This document shows, one piece after another, positions 33,916-42,634 of a stretch of 43,309 nt of DNA (position 1 is its first letter; every line of letters starts with the position of its first letter). Made by a program: the position numbers and the translations under genes. The stretch is from Myxococcales bacterium. Lineage in GTDB: Bacteria > Myxococcota_A > UBA796 > SXON01. The stretch spans positions 1 to 43,309 of the forward strand of contig SHYV01000004.1 of assembly GCA_009692605.1 (NCBI GenBank). Direction: 5' to 3'. A model generated the notes under the pieces. That model saw nothing but the letters and a program-made list of their open reading frames with translations. It had not been told where the DNA came from and did not search any database.

Positions 33916-33924
33916 AGGAAGGAG
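33916..33924 (+). promoter_or_regulatory. Ribosome binding site of aconitase
   Basis: AGGAAGGAG ends seven bases before the ATG at 33932. It fixes the start and indicates strong initiation. Confidence 0.75.
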
Positions 33925-33931
33925 CCCCACG

Positions 33932-36199
33932 ATGTTCGACATCACCTCGATCGAGACGCTCTACGCTACGTTTCCCGCTCGCCACGCGCTTGCCCGGCAG
34001 CGGCTCGGTCGGGGGCTGACGCTCGCCGAGAAAATCCTGTGGGCCCACCTGACCGACCCCACTACGGCGGCCACCGGCCGCGGGACTTCGTTCTGCGATC
34101 TGAACCCGGACCGCGTCGCGATGCAGGACGCGACCGCCCAGATGGCGCTCTTGCAGTTCATGCTCGCGGGCAAGGACACCACCGCGGTCCCCTCGTCGGT
34201 CCACTGCGACCACCTTATCCGAGCGTACAAGGGCAGCGAGTCCGACATGACGGTCGCGCTCGGCGAGAACGCGGAGGTGTATTCGTTCCTCCGGTCGGTC
34301 AGCCAACGCTACGGAATCGGCTTCTGGAAGCCCGGCGCCGGCATCATCCATCAGGTGATCCTCGAGAACTATGGTTGCCCCGGAACCCTGATGATCGGCA
34401 CCGACTCGCATACGCCGAACGCGGGCGGGCTCGGCATGCTCGCGATTGGGGTGGGCGGCGCCGACGCCGTCGACGCGATGGTGGGACTGCCGTGGGAGCT
34501 GCTCTACCCGCGGATCATCGGCGTGAAGCTGACCGGCAAGCTGTCCGGCTGGACCTCCGCGAAAGATGTGGTCCTGAAGCTCGCCGGCATCCTGACCGTG
34601 AAAGGCGGCACCAACGCGGTCATCGAGTACTTCGGCGACGGAGCGGCCACCCTCTCGTGCACCGGAAAGGCCACCATCTGCAACATGGGGGCCGAGCTCG
34701 GAGCGACGACGTCGGTCTTCCCCTACGACGAGAAGATGGCGGCCTACCTCTGCTCCACCGCGCGCTCCGCGCTCGCCGAACTGTGTGACGCGAACCGCGG
34801 CGGGCTCGTCGCCGACCCCGAGGTGGCCGAGAACCCCGGCAAGTATTTCGATCGCGTCGTCGAGATCGACCTCTCGACGCTCGAGCCGCATCTCGTCGGC
34901 CCGCACACCCCCGACCTCGCGCGGCCCATCTCCGCGGTGGCAGCCGCCGTCGCATCTGAAGGCTACCCGGCGGACATCCGGGTCGCGCTGATCGGCTCGT
35001 GCACGAACTCATCGTACGAGGACATCAGCCGCGCGGCCTCGCTGGTCCGACAAGCCACAGCCGCGGGGCTGAAGACCGTCATCCCGCTGCTGGTATCCCC
35101 CGGCTCAGAGCAAGTGATGGCGACCATCCAGCGCGACGGCCAGATGGGCGCGCTCGTCGTCGCGGGCGCGACCGTGCTCGCGAACGCCTGCGGACCGTGC
35201 ATCGGTCAGTGGAAGCGCGACGACATCGTGAAGGGCGAAAAGAACAGCATCGTGAGCTCGTTCAACCGGAACTTCCCAGCTCGAAACGACGGAAACACTG
35301 AGACCCTCTCCTTCATCGGTTCTCCCGAGATCGTGACCGCGCTCGCGTTCTCCGGGGACCTTCGGTTCAACCCGATGACCGACACCCTCACGCGCAACGG
35401 CGTGAGCTTCCGGTTCCAGCCGCCGGTCGGCGACGAGCTGCCGAGTCAGGGCTTTGTCCCCGACATCGAGGGGTTCCTTGCGCCCAGCGAAGCCGGCAAG
35501 AGCAGCCTCGTCGTCGTCGCGCCGACCTCCGATCGGCTGGAGCTGCTCACCCCGTTTCAGGCCTGGGACGGGAAGGACCCGGAGGGCCTCGTCGTCCTCG
35601 CCAAGGCCAAGGGCAAGTGCACCACCGACCACATCTCCGCAGCCGGACCGTGGTTGAAGTACCGTGGACACCTCACCAACATCTCCGGCAACCTGTTCCT
35701 CACGGTGAACAGCGCTTTTCCCCTCGCGGGAGCCGCCCAGATGGGCAAGGGCAAGGACCAGCTCACTGGCGAGACCAGCGTCGCGTTCCCCGATCTCGCC
35801 AAGCGCTACAAGGCCAGCGGCCAGCGCTGGGTGGTCATCGGCGACGAGAACTACGGCGAGGGCAGCTCGCGCGAGCACGCCGCCATGGAGCCACGCGCGA
35901 TGGGCGCCTACGCGGTGGTCGCCCGCAGCTTCGCCCGCATCCACGAGACCAACCTGAAGAAGCAGGGCATGCTCCCGCTCACCTTCGCCGATCCGGCTGA
36001 CTACGAGCGCATCCTCGAGGACGACCGCGTCGCCATCAAGGGCATCGCGGGCATCCCAGCCGGCAAGGCGCCCAGCATGCAGCTGACCCACGCCGACGGC
36101 TCCACCGAGAGCATCGCGCTGAAGACGACCATCTCGCCCGACCAGTTTCGTTGGTTCCACGCCGGTAGCGCGCTGAACCTGATCCGCGCAGGCGGCTAG
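33932..36199 (+). CDS. acn: Aconitate hydratase, mitochondrial type
   Basis: Aconitase interconverts citrate and isocitrate in the TCA cycle using a 4Fe-4S cluster. The 755 residues align in length with the mitochondrial-type enzyme rather than the roughly 890-residue AcnA or 865-residue AcnB. Cluster ligands are C357 in GSCTNSSYED and C420/C423 in NACGPCIGQW. The substrate-binding segment HCDHLIRAYKG lies near residue 90, IGTDSHTPNAGGLGMLAIG near 150, and the swivel domain carries GDENYGEGSSREHAAMEPR near 635. All key residues are present. It is transcribed alone. Confidence 0.98.
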   Translation: MFDITSIETLYATFPARHALARQRLGRGLTLAEKILWAHLTDPTTAATGRGTSFCDLNPDRVAMQDATAQMALLQFMLAGKDTTAVPSSVHCDHLIRAYKGSESDMTVALGENAEVYSFLRSVSQRYGIGFWKPGAGIIHQVILENYGCPGTLMIGTDSHTPNAGGLGMLAIGVGGADAVDAMVGLPWELLYPRIIGVKLTGKLSGWTSAKDVVLKLAGILTVKGGTNAVIEYFGDGAATLSCTGKATICNMGAELGATTSVFPYDEKMAAYLCSTARSALAELCDANRGGLVADPEVAENPGKYFDRVVEIDLSTLEPHLVGPHTPDLARPISAVAAAVASEGYPADIRVALIGSCTNSSYEDISRAASLVRQATAAGLKTVIPLLVSPGSEQVMATIQRDGQMGALVVAGATVLANACGPCIGQWKRDDIVKGEKNSIVSSFNRNFPARNDGNTETLSFIGSPEIVTALAFSGDLRFNPMTDTLTRNGVSFRFQPPVGDELPSQGFVPDIEGFLAPSEAGKSSLVVVAPTSDRLELLTPFQAWDGKDPEGLVVLAKAKGKCTTDHISAAGPWLKYRGHLTNISGNLFLTVNSAFPLAGAAQMGKGKDQLTGETSVAFPDLAKRYKASGQRWVVIGDENYGEGSSREHAAMEPRAMGAYAVVARSFARIHETNLKKQGMLPLTFADPADYERILEDDRVAIKGIAGIPAGKAPSMQLTHADGSTESIALKTTISPDQFRWFHAGSALNLIRAGG

Positions 36200-36209
36200 T
36201 CCCTTATAG

Positions 36210-37367
36210 TCAAGGCAAGCGGGTGACGCCTGCCGAGCTGAACCGGTACCCGACCTCGAACCTCACCGAGACGCTGGTCCCGGCGGCGTCGAGGGTGGGC
36301 TCAAACAGTGAGTGGATGACGGCGCTCTCGACCGCGCCGGCAAACACCGGCGGGCACTCGAGGGTCTCCACCCGCGTCGGCACACCCCGAGCGTCGACGT
36401 CCACCAGCACCCTGCAGACGCCCTCCACCCCGCGGGCCCGCACCTCGGCGGGCAAATCGGGGAACAACTCGGTGACCGTCTGGACCGAAGCGCGCGCGAC
36501 AGCGACCGGGGGGCGTGGGCCCGACGGCGGCGCTTGAATCGCCGGGTCGGCCAGCCAGCCCACCCCCACATGGGCCAACCTCGGCGTGTTCGCCACCGCG
36601 AGCGCTGCGCTGGCGCCGGGGGGTGGCAGGTGCCACTGCAGCGCGACCGCCACGGCGGGACGAAGGCCCCGGTAGTATTTCCAACCCAGCCGGGCGTCGA
36701 CGCCGCCGAGCAGCTCCACCGACCAACCCATCCCCCGACGGTCAGGCTGCTGGGTCTGGAGCACGAACCCCGCCAGCGGCCGCAGCGAGTGGTAGAGCGG
36801 CAGGTCCCCCTCGCCCACCACGAGGCTGCTCCTTAAGGCCACCGCAGGGGTGAACGCGCTCTGCCAGAAGATGAGCCGAGTCACCCCCGCCCCCAGATCG
36901 AGCCCCAACTGCCCGCCCGAGCCGCGCGTGCCCACGGTTGCGGTCCAACTCACGCCGGTCGAGCGGGTGCCAAAGCCGAACTGCACCGCATTCTCGGCGA
37001 GGGCCCCGCCGCCTGCGCAGTGACCGCACCAGCCGTAGGCATCCCCGAGCACGCTCAAGACCCAGTCGTGTCCGAATCCGTGGTCGAGGCGAAAAGGCCA
37101 GATCATGGCGTACGACCTTGTCAACGCGCCGCCTTCGGTAGGTGCGGCCGGGAAGGACGACGCCTGCGCTGCCGTCCGGGCCGCGTCGACGAGCGACTGG
37201 GGACATGCTCCAACCTCCGTTGCGAGGATGGCCCCTGCTTCGTCCACCCGCACGGTCACGATGCAATCCCCCTGCGAATATCCCTTGCGGGCCGCATCGG
37301 GGTAGGGAGCGCGCTCGAGGACGACACCTTCGGCGCTCGGCTCGGACTCAACGGCTACAGGTACCAT
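36210..37367 (-). CDS. Protein with a TonB C-terminal-type domain at each end
   Basis: This 385-residue protein carries two TonB C-terminal-like domains: one near the N-terminus (PYPDAARKGYSQGDCIVTVR...) and one at the C-terminus (VRARGVEGVCRVLVDVDARG ... SALIHSLFEP-like). Between them, about residues 95-275 are glycine-rich alternating strands typical of an outer-membrane barrel or a beta sandwich (LLGGVDARLGWKYYRGLRP). I chose the ATG at 37367, behind AGAGGGG, rather than the ATG at 37424, which would crowd the divergent dnaJ. No signal or membrane anchor is clear. TonB C-terminal domains bind outer-membrane partners; what this double form does is unknown. Confidence 0.8.
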   Translation of the reverse strand: MVPVAVESEPSAEGVVLERAPYPDAARKGYSQGDCIVTVRVDEAGAILATEVGACPQSLVDAARTAAQASSFPAAPTEGGALTRSYAMIWPFRLDHGFGHDWVLSVLGDAYGWCGHCAGGGALAENAVQFGFGTRSTGVSWTATVGTRGSGGQLGLDLGAGVTRLIFWQSAFTPAVALRSSLVVGEGDLPLYHSLRPLAGFVLQTQQPDRRGMGWSVELLGGVDARLGWKYYRGLRPAVAVALQWHLPPPGASAALAVANTPRLAHVGVGWLADPAIQAPPSGPRPPVAVARASVQTVTELFPDLPAEVRARGVEGVCRVLVDVDARGVPTRVETLECPPVFAGAVESAVIHSLFEPTLDAAGTSVSVRFEVGYRFSSAGVTRLP

Positions 37368-37388
37368 CCGCCCCTCTAATCGTCGGCC

Positions 37389-37416
37389 TTCCCTCCCTTG
37401 CGCCGGCGTGTATGAT
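37389..37416 (+). promoter_or_regulatory. Possible dnaJ promoter
   Basis: TATGAT at 37411-37416 matches five of six -10 bases. The best -35 is a poor TTCCCT at 37389-37394 with a 16-base spacer. Transcription would start near 37423, about 26 bases before the ATG at 37449. Confidence 0.35.
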
Positions 37417-37448
37417 TGCGCCATCCACCGCCGAGCCCAGACACTGCT

Positions 37449-38555
37449 ATGCCCGTCGACCTCTACGCCGCTCTCGGCGTTCCAAAGACAGCGGATCAGG
37501 CCGAGATCAAGCGGGCATTCCGCTCATTGGCCCAAAAGCTCCATCCGGACCGCAACAAGGAGCCAACCGCCGAGAAGCGCTTCAAGGAGGTCGCCGCGGC
37601 GCACGAGGTGCTGGGGGATGAGCAGCGCCGAGCGCTCTACGACGAATTCGGCGAGGAGTCGCTGCGGTCCGGCTTCGACGCCGAACAGGCGCGTGTCTGG
37701 AAGGCGAGGGGCGGCATGCCGCACCGAGCGGGAGGCGGGTTCGGTGGCGGCGTCGACATCGATGACATCCTGCGCGGGTTCGGAGGCGGGGGGTTCGGAG
37801 GCGGGGGGTTCGGAGGCGGGCCGCGGCGACCGGCGCGCGGGGCCGACATTGAGGGAGACGTGCATGTCCCGCTCCTGGACGCGCTCCGCGGGAAGGCATT
37901 GCCCGTCAGCATCCTCCGCCCGGCGAACTGCAAGGTCTGCGAAGGCAAGGGCGGGACCGGCGCCAAGACCTGCGCGCCGTGCAAGGGCAGCGGCCGTCGG
38001 CAGGTGCGTGGACTGGGGGGCACCATGGCCACGGCGTGCAACGACTGCGCCGGCAGCGGCAAGGTGTTCGAGGTCGAATGCGCGGTGTGCGGGAGCACAG
38101 GCCGGGTTCGGGAGCGCCAGACCGTGCAGGTGTCGCTCCCCGTCGGGATCGCCGATGGCAAGGTGATTCGGCTGCGGGGACAGGGGGCAGAGGGGCAGGA
38201 CCGCGCTCCGGCCGGCGACCTGCTCCTGACCGTCCACATCACCGAGCACCCCTTCGTACGTCGGCGGGATCAAGACCTCGAGATGGACCTGCCGGTGTCG
38301 CTCGCCGAGGCGATCGGCGGCGGCCCGGTGGACATCCCGATGCCCATGGGCGGCAAGATCCGTTTTCCGCTCCCCGCCGGAAGCGGCAACGGCCAACGCC
38401 TGCGGGTTCGGGGCAAAGGAGTCGACGGCGGCGACCTCTACCTCATCGTACGGCCGGTCCTCCCGAAGGTGGATGACGCCGCGCTGCCTGAGGCGCTCGC
38501 GCTGGCGAAGAAGCTCGACGCGGGGCGGGATGCGCGGGAGGGGTGGGAGCTGTAG
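37449..38555 (+). CDS. dnaJ: DnaJ co-chaperone
   Basis: DnaJ delivers unfolded clients to DnaK and stimulates its ATPase. The 368-residue product has a J domain with HPD at residues 32-34, a Gly/Phe linker (about 90-130) and a zinc domain with four CxxCxGxG-type repeats (CKVCEGKG, CAPCKGSG, CNDCAGSG, CAVCGSTG). The C-terminal client-binding domain carries LPVGIADGKVIRLRGQG. All type-I DnaJ elements are intact. The start is the ATG at 37449, since MPVDLYAALGV is the conserved beginning; the frame opens 11 codons earlier but adds nothing conserved. No grpE or dnaK is next to it. Confidence 0.95.
   Translation: MPVDLYAALGVPKTADQAEIKRAFRSLAQKLHPDRNKEPTAEKRFKEVAAAHEVLGDEQRRALYDEFGEESLRSGFDAEQARVWKARGGMPHRAGGGFGGGVDIDDILRGFGGGGFGGGGFGGGPRRPARGADIEGDVHVPLLDALRGKALPVSILRPANCKVCEGKGGTGAKTCAPCKGSGRRQVRGLGGTMATACNDCAGSGKVFEVECAVCGSTGRVRERQTVQVSLPVGIADGKVIRLRGQGAEGQDRAPAGDLLLTVHITEHPFVRRRDQDLEMDLPVSLAEAIGGGPVDIPMPMGGKIRFPLPAGSGNGQRLRVRGKGVDGGDLYLIVRPVLPKVDDAALPEALALAKKLDAGRDAREGWEL
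37776..37820. repeat. Three perfect 15-base copies in the dnaJ Gly/Phe linker
   Basis: GGGTTCGGAGGCGGG occurs three times in tandem without mismatch and encodes GFGGG units. The Gly/Phe linker controls DnaJ-DnaK coupling, so copy number could matter for function. Confidence 0.85.
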
Positions 38556-38593
38556 GCGCGTGCCAGACGCCGCGAGGGCGCGCCGCGGACCGG

Positions 38594-39949
38594 TCAGCCC
38601 AACAGCAGCGCCGCGAGCCCCAACGCGGGCACCCGCTCCTGGTCGCCGGTCCCGAGCGACTTGATCGCCACCGTCCCGGCTGCGATCTCGTCGGGACCTA
38701 AGACCAGCGCGTAGGGGATCCCCCGCTGATCGGCATACCGGAACTGCTTACCGAGCGCTCCCGGCTCGCCGAGCCAGACCTCACAAGGCACACCCGCCGC
38801 GCGAAGCTTGGCCGCCAGCTCCAGTGAGGCTGTCTGGGTCTCCGGCGAGAACATCGTCACCAGCGCGCGAACCGACGTCCGCTCGCCGGTCAACATCCCG
38901 CGCTCCTCCATCACGGTGAGGATGCGCTCCAGCCCGATGGAGATGCCGACCGCAGGCACCTGCTTGCCGGAGAACATGCCGATCAGCCCGTCATATCGGC
39001 CTCCGGCCGCGACCGTTCCGACGCCCGTCGAAGCACCGTCCTGCCCCGGGAGCCCCTCGAGCTTCACCTCGTAGACCGCGCCCGTGTAATACCCGAGCCC
39101 CCTCGCAAGCGTCCCATCGAACACCACCCGCGAGGCCCCGAGCGCGCGAAGGTGGGCGAAGATCGTCCGCAGATCCGCGGCAGCCGCTGCGGCGTCCCGG
39201 GCGGCATCCGAGGCGGCGTCCGAAGCGGAGTGAGCGGCCTCGACGATCGCGGCCTCCACCGCGTCCAGGTCCGACGGGCGAGCCAGAATCTCCCACAGGC
39301 GGTCTACCGACCCAGCCGGGATCCCCCGCTCGAGCAGCTCCTTGGTCACCCCGTCCCGCCCGATCTTGTCGAGCTTGTCGACCGCGATGAGCACGTCCGT
39401 CTCGCGATCCGCGACCCCCGCTGCCGCCACCAGCGCGCGCAGCAGCGCACGGTGGTTCACGTGCACAACGAAGTCCGCGAACCCGAGTCGCTCCAGCGCG
39501 AGGTGCGCCATCGCGATGCACTCGGCGTCGCTGACCAGCGATTTGGAGCCGACAATGTCGCCGTCACACTGGTAGAACTCGCGGAACCGGCCCTTCTGGG
39601 GGCGATCAGCGCGCCACACCGGCTGGATCTGGTAGCGCTTGAATGGCAACGGCAGGCCCTGGTTCATCGCGATGACCCGGGCGAGCGGCACGGTCAGGTC
39701 GTAGCGCAGCGCGAGGTCGGCCTTGCCCTCGCGTCCTCCCTCCCCGCGCTCGAGGATCTTGAAGATCAGCCTGTCCCCTTCCTCTCCGTACTTGCCCATG
39801 AGCGTCTCGACCCGCTCCATGGCGGGGGTCTCGATCGGCTCGAACCCGAACATGGCGTAGACCTCGCGGATCGTCTGAATGACCCGCAAGCGGCTGTGCA
39901 TGGCGGCCGGCAGCAGGTCGCGGGTGCCCTTCGCGGCGAAGACCGGCAC
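38594..39949 (-). CDS. hisS: Histidyl-tRNA synthetase
   Basis: HisRS attaches histidine to tRNA-His. The 451-residue class II enzyme begins with AAKGTRDLLP, has motif 2 in ADRPQKGRFREFYQCDGDI, the HisA signature FDGTLARGLGYYTGAVYE, and motif 3 around VGISIGLERIL near residue 350. The C-terminal anticodon-binding domain covers the last 90 residues. The start is GTG, two bases after the TAG of the aldehyde dehydrogenase gene. Between the catalytic segments there is an alanine-rich helix (SASDAASDAARDAAAAA) longer than in most relatives. Confidence 0.97.
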   Translation of the reverse strand: MPVFAAKGTRDLLPAAMHSRLRVIQTIREVYAMFGFEPIETPAMERVETLMGKYGEEGDRLIFKILERGEGGREGKADLALRYDLTVPLARVIAMNQGLPLPFKRYQIQPVWRADRPQKGRFREFYQCDGDIVGSKSLVSDAECIAMAHLALERLGFADFVVHVNHRALLRALVAAAGVADRETDVLIAVDKLDKIGRDGVTKELLERGIPAGSVDRLWEILARPSDLDAVEAAIVEAAHSASDAASDAARDAAAAAADLRTIFAHLRALGASRVVFDGTLARGLGYYTGAVYEVKLEGLPGQDGASTGVGTVAAGGRYDGLIGMFSGKQVPAVGISIGLERILTVMEERGMLTGERTSVRALVTMFSPETQTASLELAAKLRAAGVPCEVWLGEPGALGKQFRYADQRGIPYALVLGPDEIAAGTVAIKSLGTGDQERVPALGLAALLLG

Positions 39950-39951
39950 CG

Positions 39952-41511
39952 CTATTCTCCGGTCCCGAAGATCTTGCCGAGCACCACCCGATCGCCCGCC
40001 ACCGCGGTCTTCTGCATGTAGAACAGCAGGCCCCGCTCGCCTCCCAGCTCTTCACCGCCGCCCGCCCTGCCCGGACCGCCGTGGATCATCGACGGCAGCA
40101 CCATGCCCGGCGGCGTCGCCATGTCCGCGACCTTCGACCCGCAGATCAGCATCCGGCCGAGCCAAGGCGCGGCACCGGCGATGACCTCGCCGATCCACGC
40201 CCGGTCGTCCGCGTAGAAGCTGGAGACGAGGCTCCCCTTCCCGGCGCCGATGGCCGACGCCGCGCCGGCTGCGGTTCCGTCGTACGGGAGCAGACTGACG
40301 CACGGCCCGAACACCTCAAGATCGTGGGTGTGGGAGTTCGCCCCAGAGATCACGGTGGGGCGCACATAGTAGCCCTTTCCCGCCGGAGCGTTCTTCCCAT
40401 CGAGAGCGGCGGGACCGCCAGTCACAACGCGGTTGCCCTCCGCCAGCAGGGAGATCCCAGCGCGGGCATCGCGAAGCTGCGAGGAGGTAGAGACCGGCCC
40501 CATCGTCACGCCGTCGGTGGTGGGATCCCCCACGACGACCCCGGACAGCGCGTCCACAAGCGCCTCCTCGAACGCGCCGGCGTGGGACGCGGGGAGGAAG
40601 ACCCGACGCACCGCGGTACACTTCTGGCCGGTTTTCTGGGTCATGTCCTGCACCACGTTTCGGAGCAGGGTGCTCCAGGCCTCGCCGCCGATCTCGATGT
40701 CAGGGCCGCACACCGCCGCGTTCAGCGAGTCGGCCTCCACGGCCACCCGTACGGCGTTCTGGGCGAACCCGGGGGAGCTGCGGAGCGCAGACCCGGTGGC
40801 GTTGGAGCCGGTGAACGCGAGGTGATCCTGGGGGCCGAGCAGGGAGAGCAGGTTTCCCGTGCTCCCACACACCAGTTGGAGCGCACCGACGGGCATGCAG
40901 CCGCTCTCGACCAGCAATCGCACCGCGCGCCAGGTCACCAGCGCGGTGGCGGTAGCCGGCTTGGTGATGACCGGAACCCCAGCCAGGATGGCGACGGCGA
41001 CCTTCTCGAAGGTGCCCCAGGCTGGAAAATTGAAGGCGTTGATGTGCACCGCGACACCCGGCCGCGTGGTGTAGATGTGCTGCCCCACGAAGCGGGGGTT
41101 GCGCGCGAGCTGGATGGCGTCGCCGTCGAGGAGAAAGGTGCGGTCGCCCACCCGCGCGCCAAGCTGCTCGCCGGTGACCGCGTAGGCGGAGAGCGTGCCG
41201 ATCGCGCCGTCCACGTCAAACTTGGCGTCACCCCGGGTGTTCCCGCCGTTCCGCTGCGCGAGATCGAGCAGCTCCTCGCGGTGGGTGTGCAGCACCTTCG
41301 CCATGGCCTTGAGCACCCCGGCGCGGTCCGCGAAGGTGAGCGCCCGAAGCGCTGCGCCCGCGGCACGGCCATGGGCCAGCGCATCGCCAAAGTCGACCCC
41401 CTCACTGGATGTCTCCGCGATCCCCTCTTCGGTGGCGGGGTTCACCAGCGTGGCGAGGCGACCGGCGCCGGCGACCCAGCGACCGGACACAAAACTCTCG
41501 AGGCGGATCAT
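39952..41511 (-). CDS. PaaZ/PaaN-type aldehyde dehydrogenase
   Basis: This 519-residue NAD(P)-dependent aldehyde dehydrogenase resembles the dehydrogenase half of PaaZ (oxepin-CoA pathway of phenylacetate breakdown). It has the segment NAFNFPAWGTFEKVAVAILA, general base E259 and catalytic C298 in GQKCTAVRR. The hydratase half of PaaZ is absent. I chose the ATG at 41511 (MIRLESFVSGRWV), preceded by GGAG, rather than an ATG eleven codons earlier. No other phenylacetate genes are in view, so the true substrate is uncertain. It is followed after two bases by hisS, an unusual pairing, and is divergent from the threonylcarbamoyl-AMP synthase. Confidence 0.88.
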   Translation of the reverse strand: MIRLESFVSGRWVAGAGRLATLVNPATEEGIAETSSEGVDFGDALAHGRAAGAALRALTFADRAGVLKAMAKVLHTHREELLDLAQRNGGNTRGDAKFDVDGAIGTLSAYAVTGEQLGARVGDRTFLLDGDAIQLARNPRFVGQHIYTTRPGVAVHINAFNFPAWGTFEKVAVAILAGVPVITKPATATALVTWRAVRLLVESGCMPVGALQLVCGSTGNLLSLLGPQDHLAFTGSNATGSALRSSPGFAQNAVRVAVEADSLNAAVCGPDIEIGGEAWSTLLRNVVQDMTQKTGQKCTAVRRVFLPASHAGAFEEALVDALSGVVVGDPTTDGVTMGPVSTSSQLRDARAGISLLAEGNRVVTGGPAALDGKNAPAGKGYYVRPTVISGANSHTHDLEVFGPCVSLLPYDGTAAGAASAIGAGKGSLVSSFYADDRAWIGEVIAGAAPWLGRMLICGSKVADMATPPGMVLPSMIHGGPGRAGGGEELGGERGLLFYMQKTAVAGDRVVLGKIFGTGE

Positions 41512-41549
41512 CAGGGCTCCGAAGGATGGCCGCGGGCGTATCAAGTCCC

Positions 41550-41571
41550 GGGGGGGGACGCGCGGGGGGGG
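41550..41571 (+). promoter_or_regulatory. Putative G-quadruplex upstream of the Sua5-type gene
   Basis: Two runs of eight guanines (41550-41557 and 41564-41571) separated by ACGCGC fit the four-tract rule with loops of 2, 6 and 2. The block ends 13 bases before the ATG at 41585, where a Shine-Dalgarno site would be expected; no other good site is seen. Confidence 0.45.
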
Positions 41572-41584
41572 TTAAGACTGCGCC

Positions 41585-42424
41585 ATGCGCATCCTCCCCG
41601 CGGAAGCTGTGGACCGACTCCTCGCCGGGTCGATCGTGGCGATCCCGACCGAGACGGTCTACGGGCTGGCGGCAGACGGCTTGAACGAGGCCGCCGTCCG
41701 CGCGATCTTCGTGGCCAAAGGCAGGCCCGCCGACCACCCGCTGATCCTGCACGTCGCGGACGCCGAACGAGCCGCGGCGCACGCGCGCTGGGACGAACGC
41801 GCCGACCTCCTCCTCGACCTGTGGCCTGGCCCGCTCACGCTGGTGCTGTGGAACCGCGACGTGCCCGCGATCGTGCGCGGAGGACACCCCACCGTGGCCA
41901 TGCGGGTGCCCGACCACCCGATCGCGCTCGAGATCCTGAGTGCGGTTGGCCCGCTGGCCGCGCCGAGCGCCAACCGGTTCGGTGGGGTGAGCCCAACGCG
42001 GGTGGAGCACGTTGGGATCGAGTTCCCCGGGCTCCCGGTGGTGGACGGCGGGCCGTGTCGCGTCGGCGTGGAGAGCACCATCGTCTCGCTGCTGGAAGGG
42101 CGGCCCCGCCTGCTTCGGCCGGGCTCGGTGAGCCTGGAGGAGCTCATGGCCCGACTCGGCGGGGTCGAGGTGGGCGGGACCATCGCAGCTCCGGGCAACC
42201 TCGAAGCCCACTACGCCCCGCGCGGGCGGGTCGTCTTGGTGCCCCACGGCACGCCGGGCGCGCACGTCCCCGCTCCTGAGCGGACCGAGCACGCGCGCCG
42301 CCTGTACGACGATCTGCGCCACCACGACGCGCTCGGGGTCGATCCCATCGTCTGCGAGCTGGCGGCACCGGTGGGCATCGGGCTCGCGGTGAACGATCGG
42401 TTGATGCGGGCGGCGGCCGGCTGA
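41585..42424 (+). CDS. Threonylcarbamoyl-AMP synthase (Sua5 type, compact)
   Basis: This enzyme makes threonylcarbamoyl-AMP from threonine, bicarbonate and ATP for the t6A modification of tRNA. The YrdC domain spans about 1-185, with GSIVAIPTETVYGLAADG, the KGRP loop at 45-48, SANRFGGVSPT and GVESTIVSLLEGRPRLLRPG. A linker with HYAPRGRVVLV and a C-terminal Sua5 end (VGIGLAVNDRLMRAAAG) follow. At 279 residues it is shorter than the roughly 340 of full Sua5, and the middle of the Sua5 domain appears to be missing. The start is the ATG at 41585. Confidence 0.93.
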   Translation: MRILPAEAVDRLLAGSIVAIPTETVYGLAADGLNEAAVRAIFVAKGRPADHPLILHVADAERAAAHARWDERADLLLDLWPGPLTLVLWNRDVPAIVRGGHPTVAMRVPDHPIALEILSAVGPLAAPSANRFGGVSPTRVEHVGIEFPGLPVVDGGPCRVGVESTIVSLLEGRPRLLRPGSVSLEELMARLGGVEVGGTIAAPGNLEAHYAPRGRVVLVPHGTPGAHVPAPERTEHARRLYDDLRHHDALGVDPIVCELAAPVGIGLAVNDRLMRAAAG

Positions 42425-42459
42425 TCGGCGCGTATTTTCCTGATCTCCCCACCGCCGCT

Positions 42460-42624
42460 GTGGTGCTGGTGGTGGACGACAACGCGCTGGCGCTGCTGAC
42501 GACGTCAGCGGTCCTCTCGGGGCTGGGGGCCGAGGTGGTCACCGCGAGCTCCGGCCGCGAGGCGCTGTTCAAGGTCCTGTCTGCGAACTTCGCGGTCATC
42601 GTGCTTGACATCGACATGCCATAA
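42460..42624 (+). pseudogene. Truncated response-regulator receiver domain
   Basis: A reading of about 54 codons from GTG 42460 gives VLVVDDNALALL, then GLGAEVVTASSGREALFKVL and VIVLDIDMP, followed at once by TAA. This is the first half of a receiver domain up to the phospho-acceptor aspartate; the remaining five or so secondary structure elements are gone. It lies just after the Sua5-type gene in another frame. It is very unlikely to fold. With the fragment at 42635 it looks like the two ends of one collapsed gene. Confidence 0.75.
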
Positions 42625-42634
42625 ATGAACTGCC

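Larger units (their letters stand above)
33734..33931. other. Long leader region of aconitase
   Basis: This 198-base gap has no convincing gene. It contains CGTTAC twice near 33738-33755, a TACAAT at 33753-33758 that could be a -10 element without a good -35, a G-rich block (33813-33864) and the aconitase ribosome site. No terminator hairpin with a T tract follows the upstream lipoprotein. Confidence 0.5.

Noticed and set aside
40081-42279. A 732-codon plus-strand frame
   Set aside because: It runs antisense to the aldehyde dehydrogenase and then out of frame through the Sua5-type gene.
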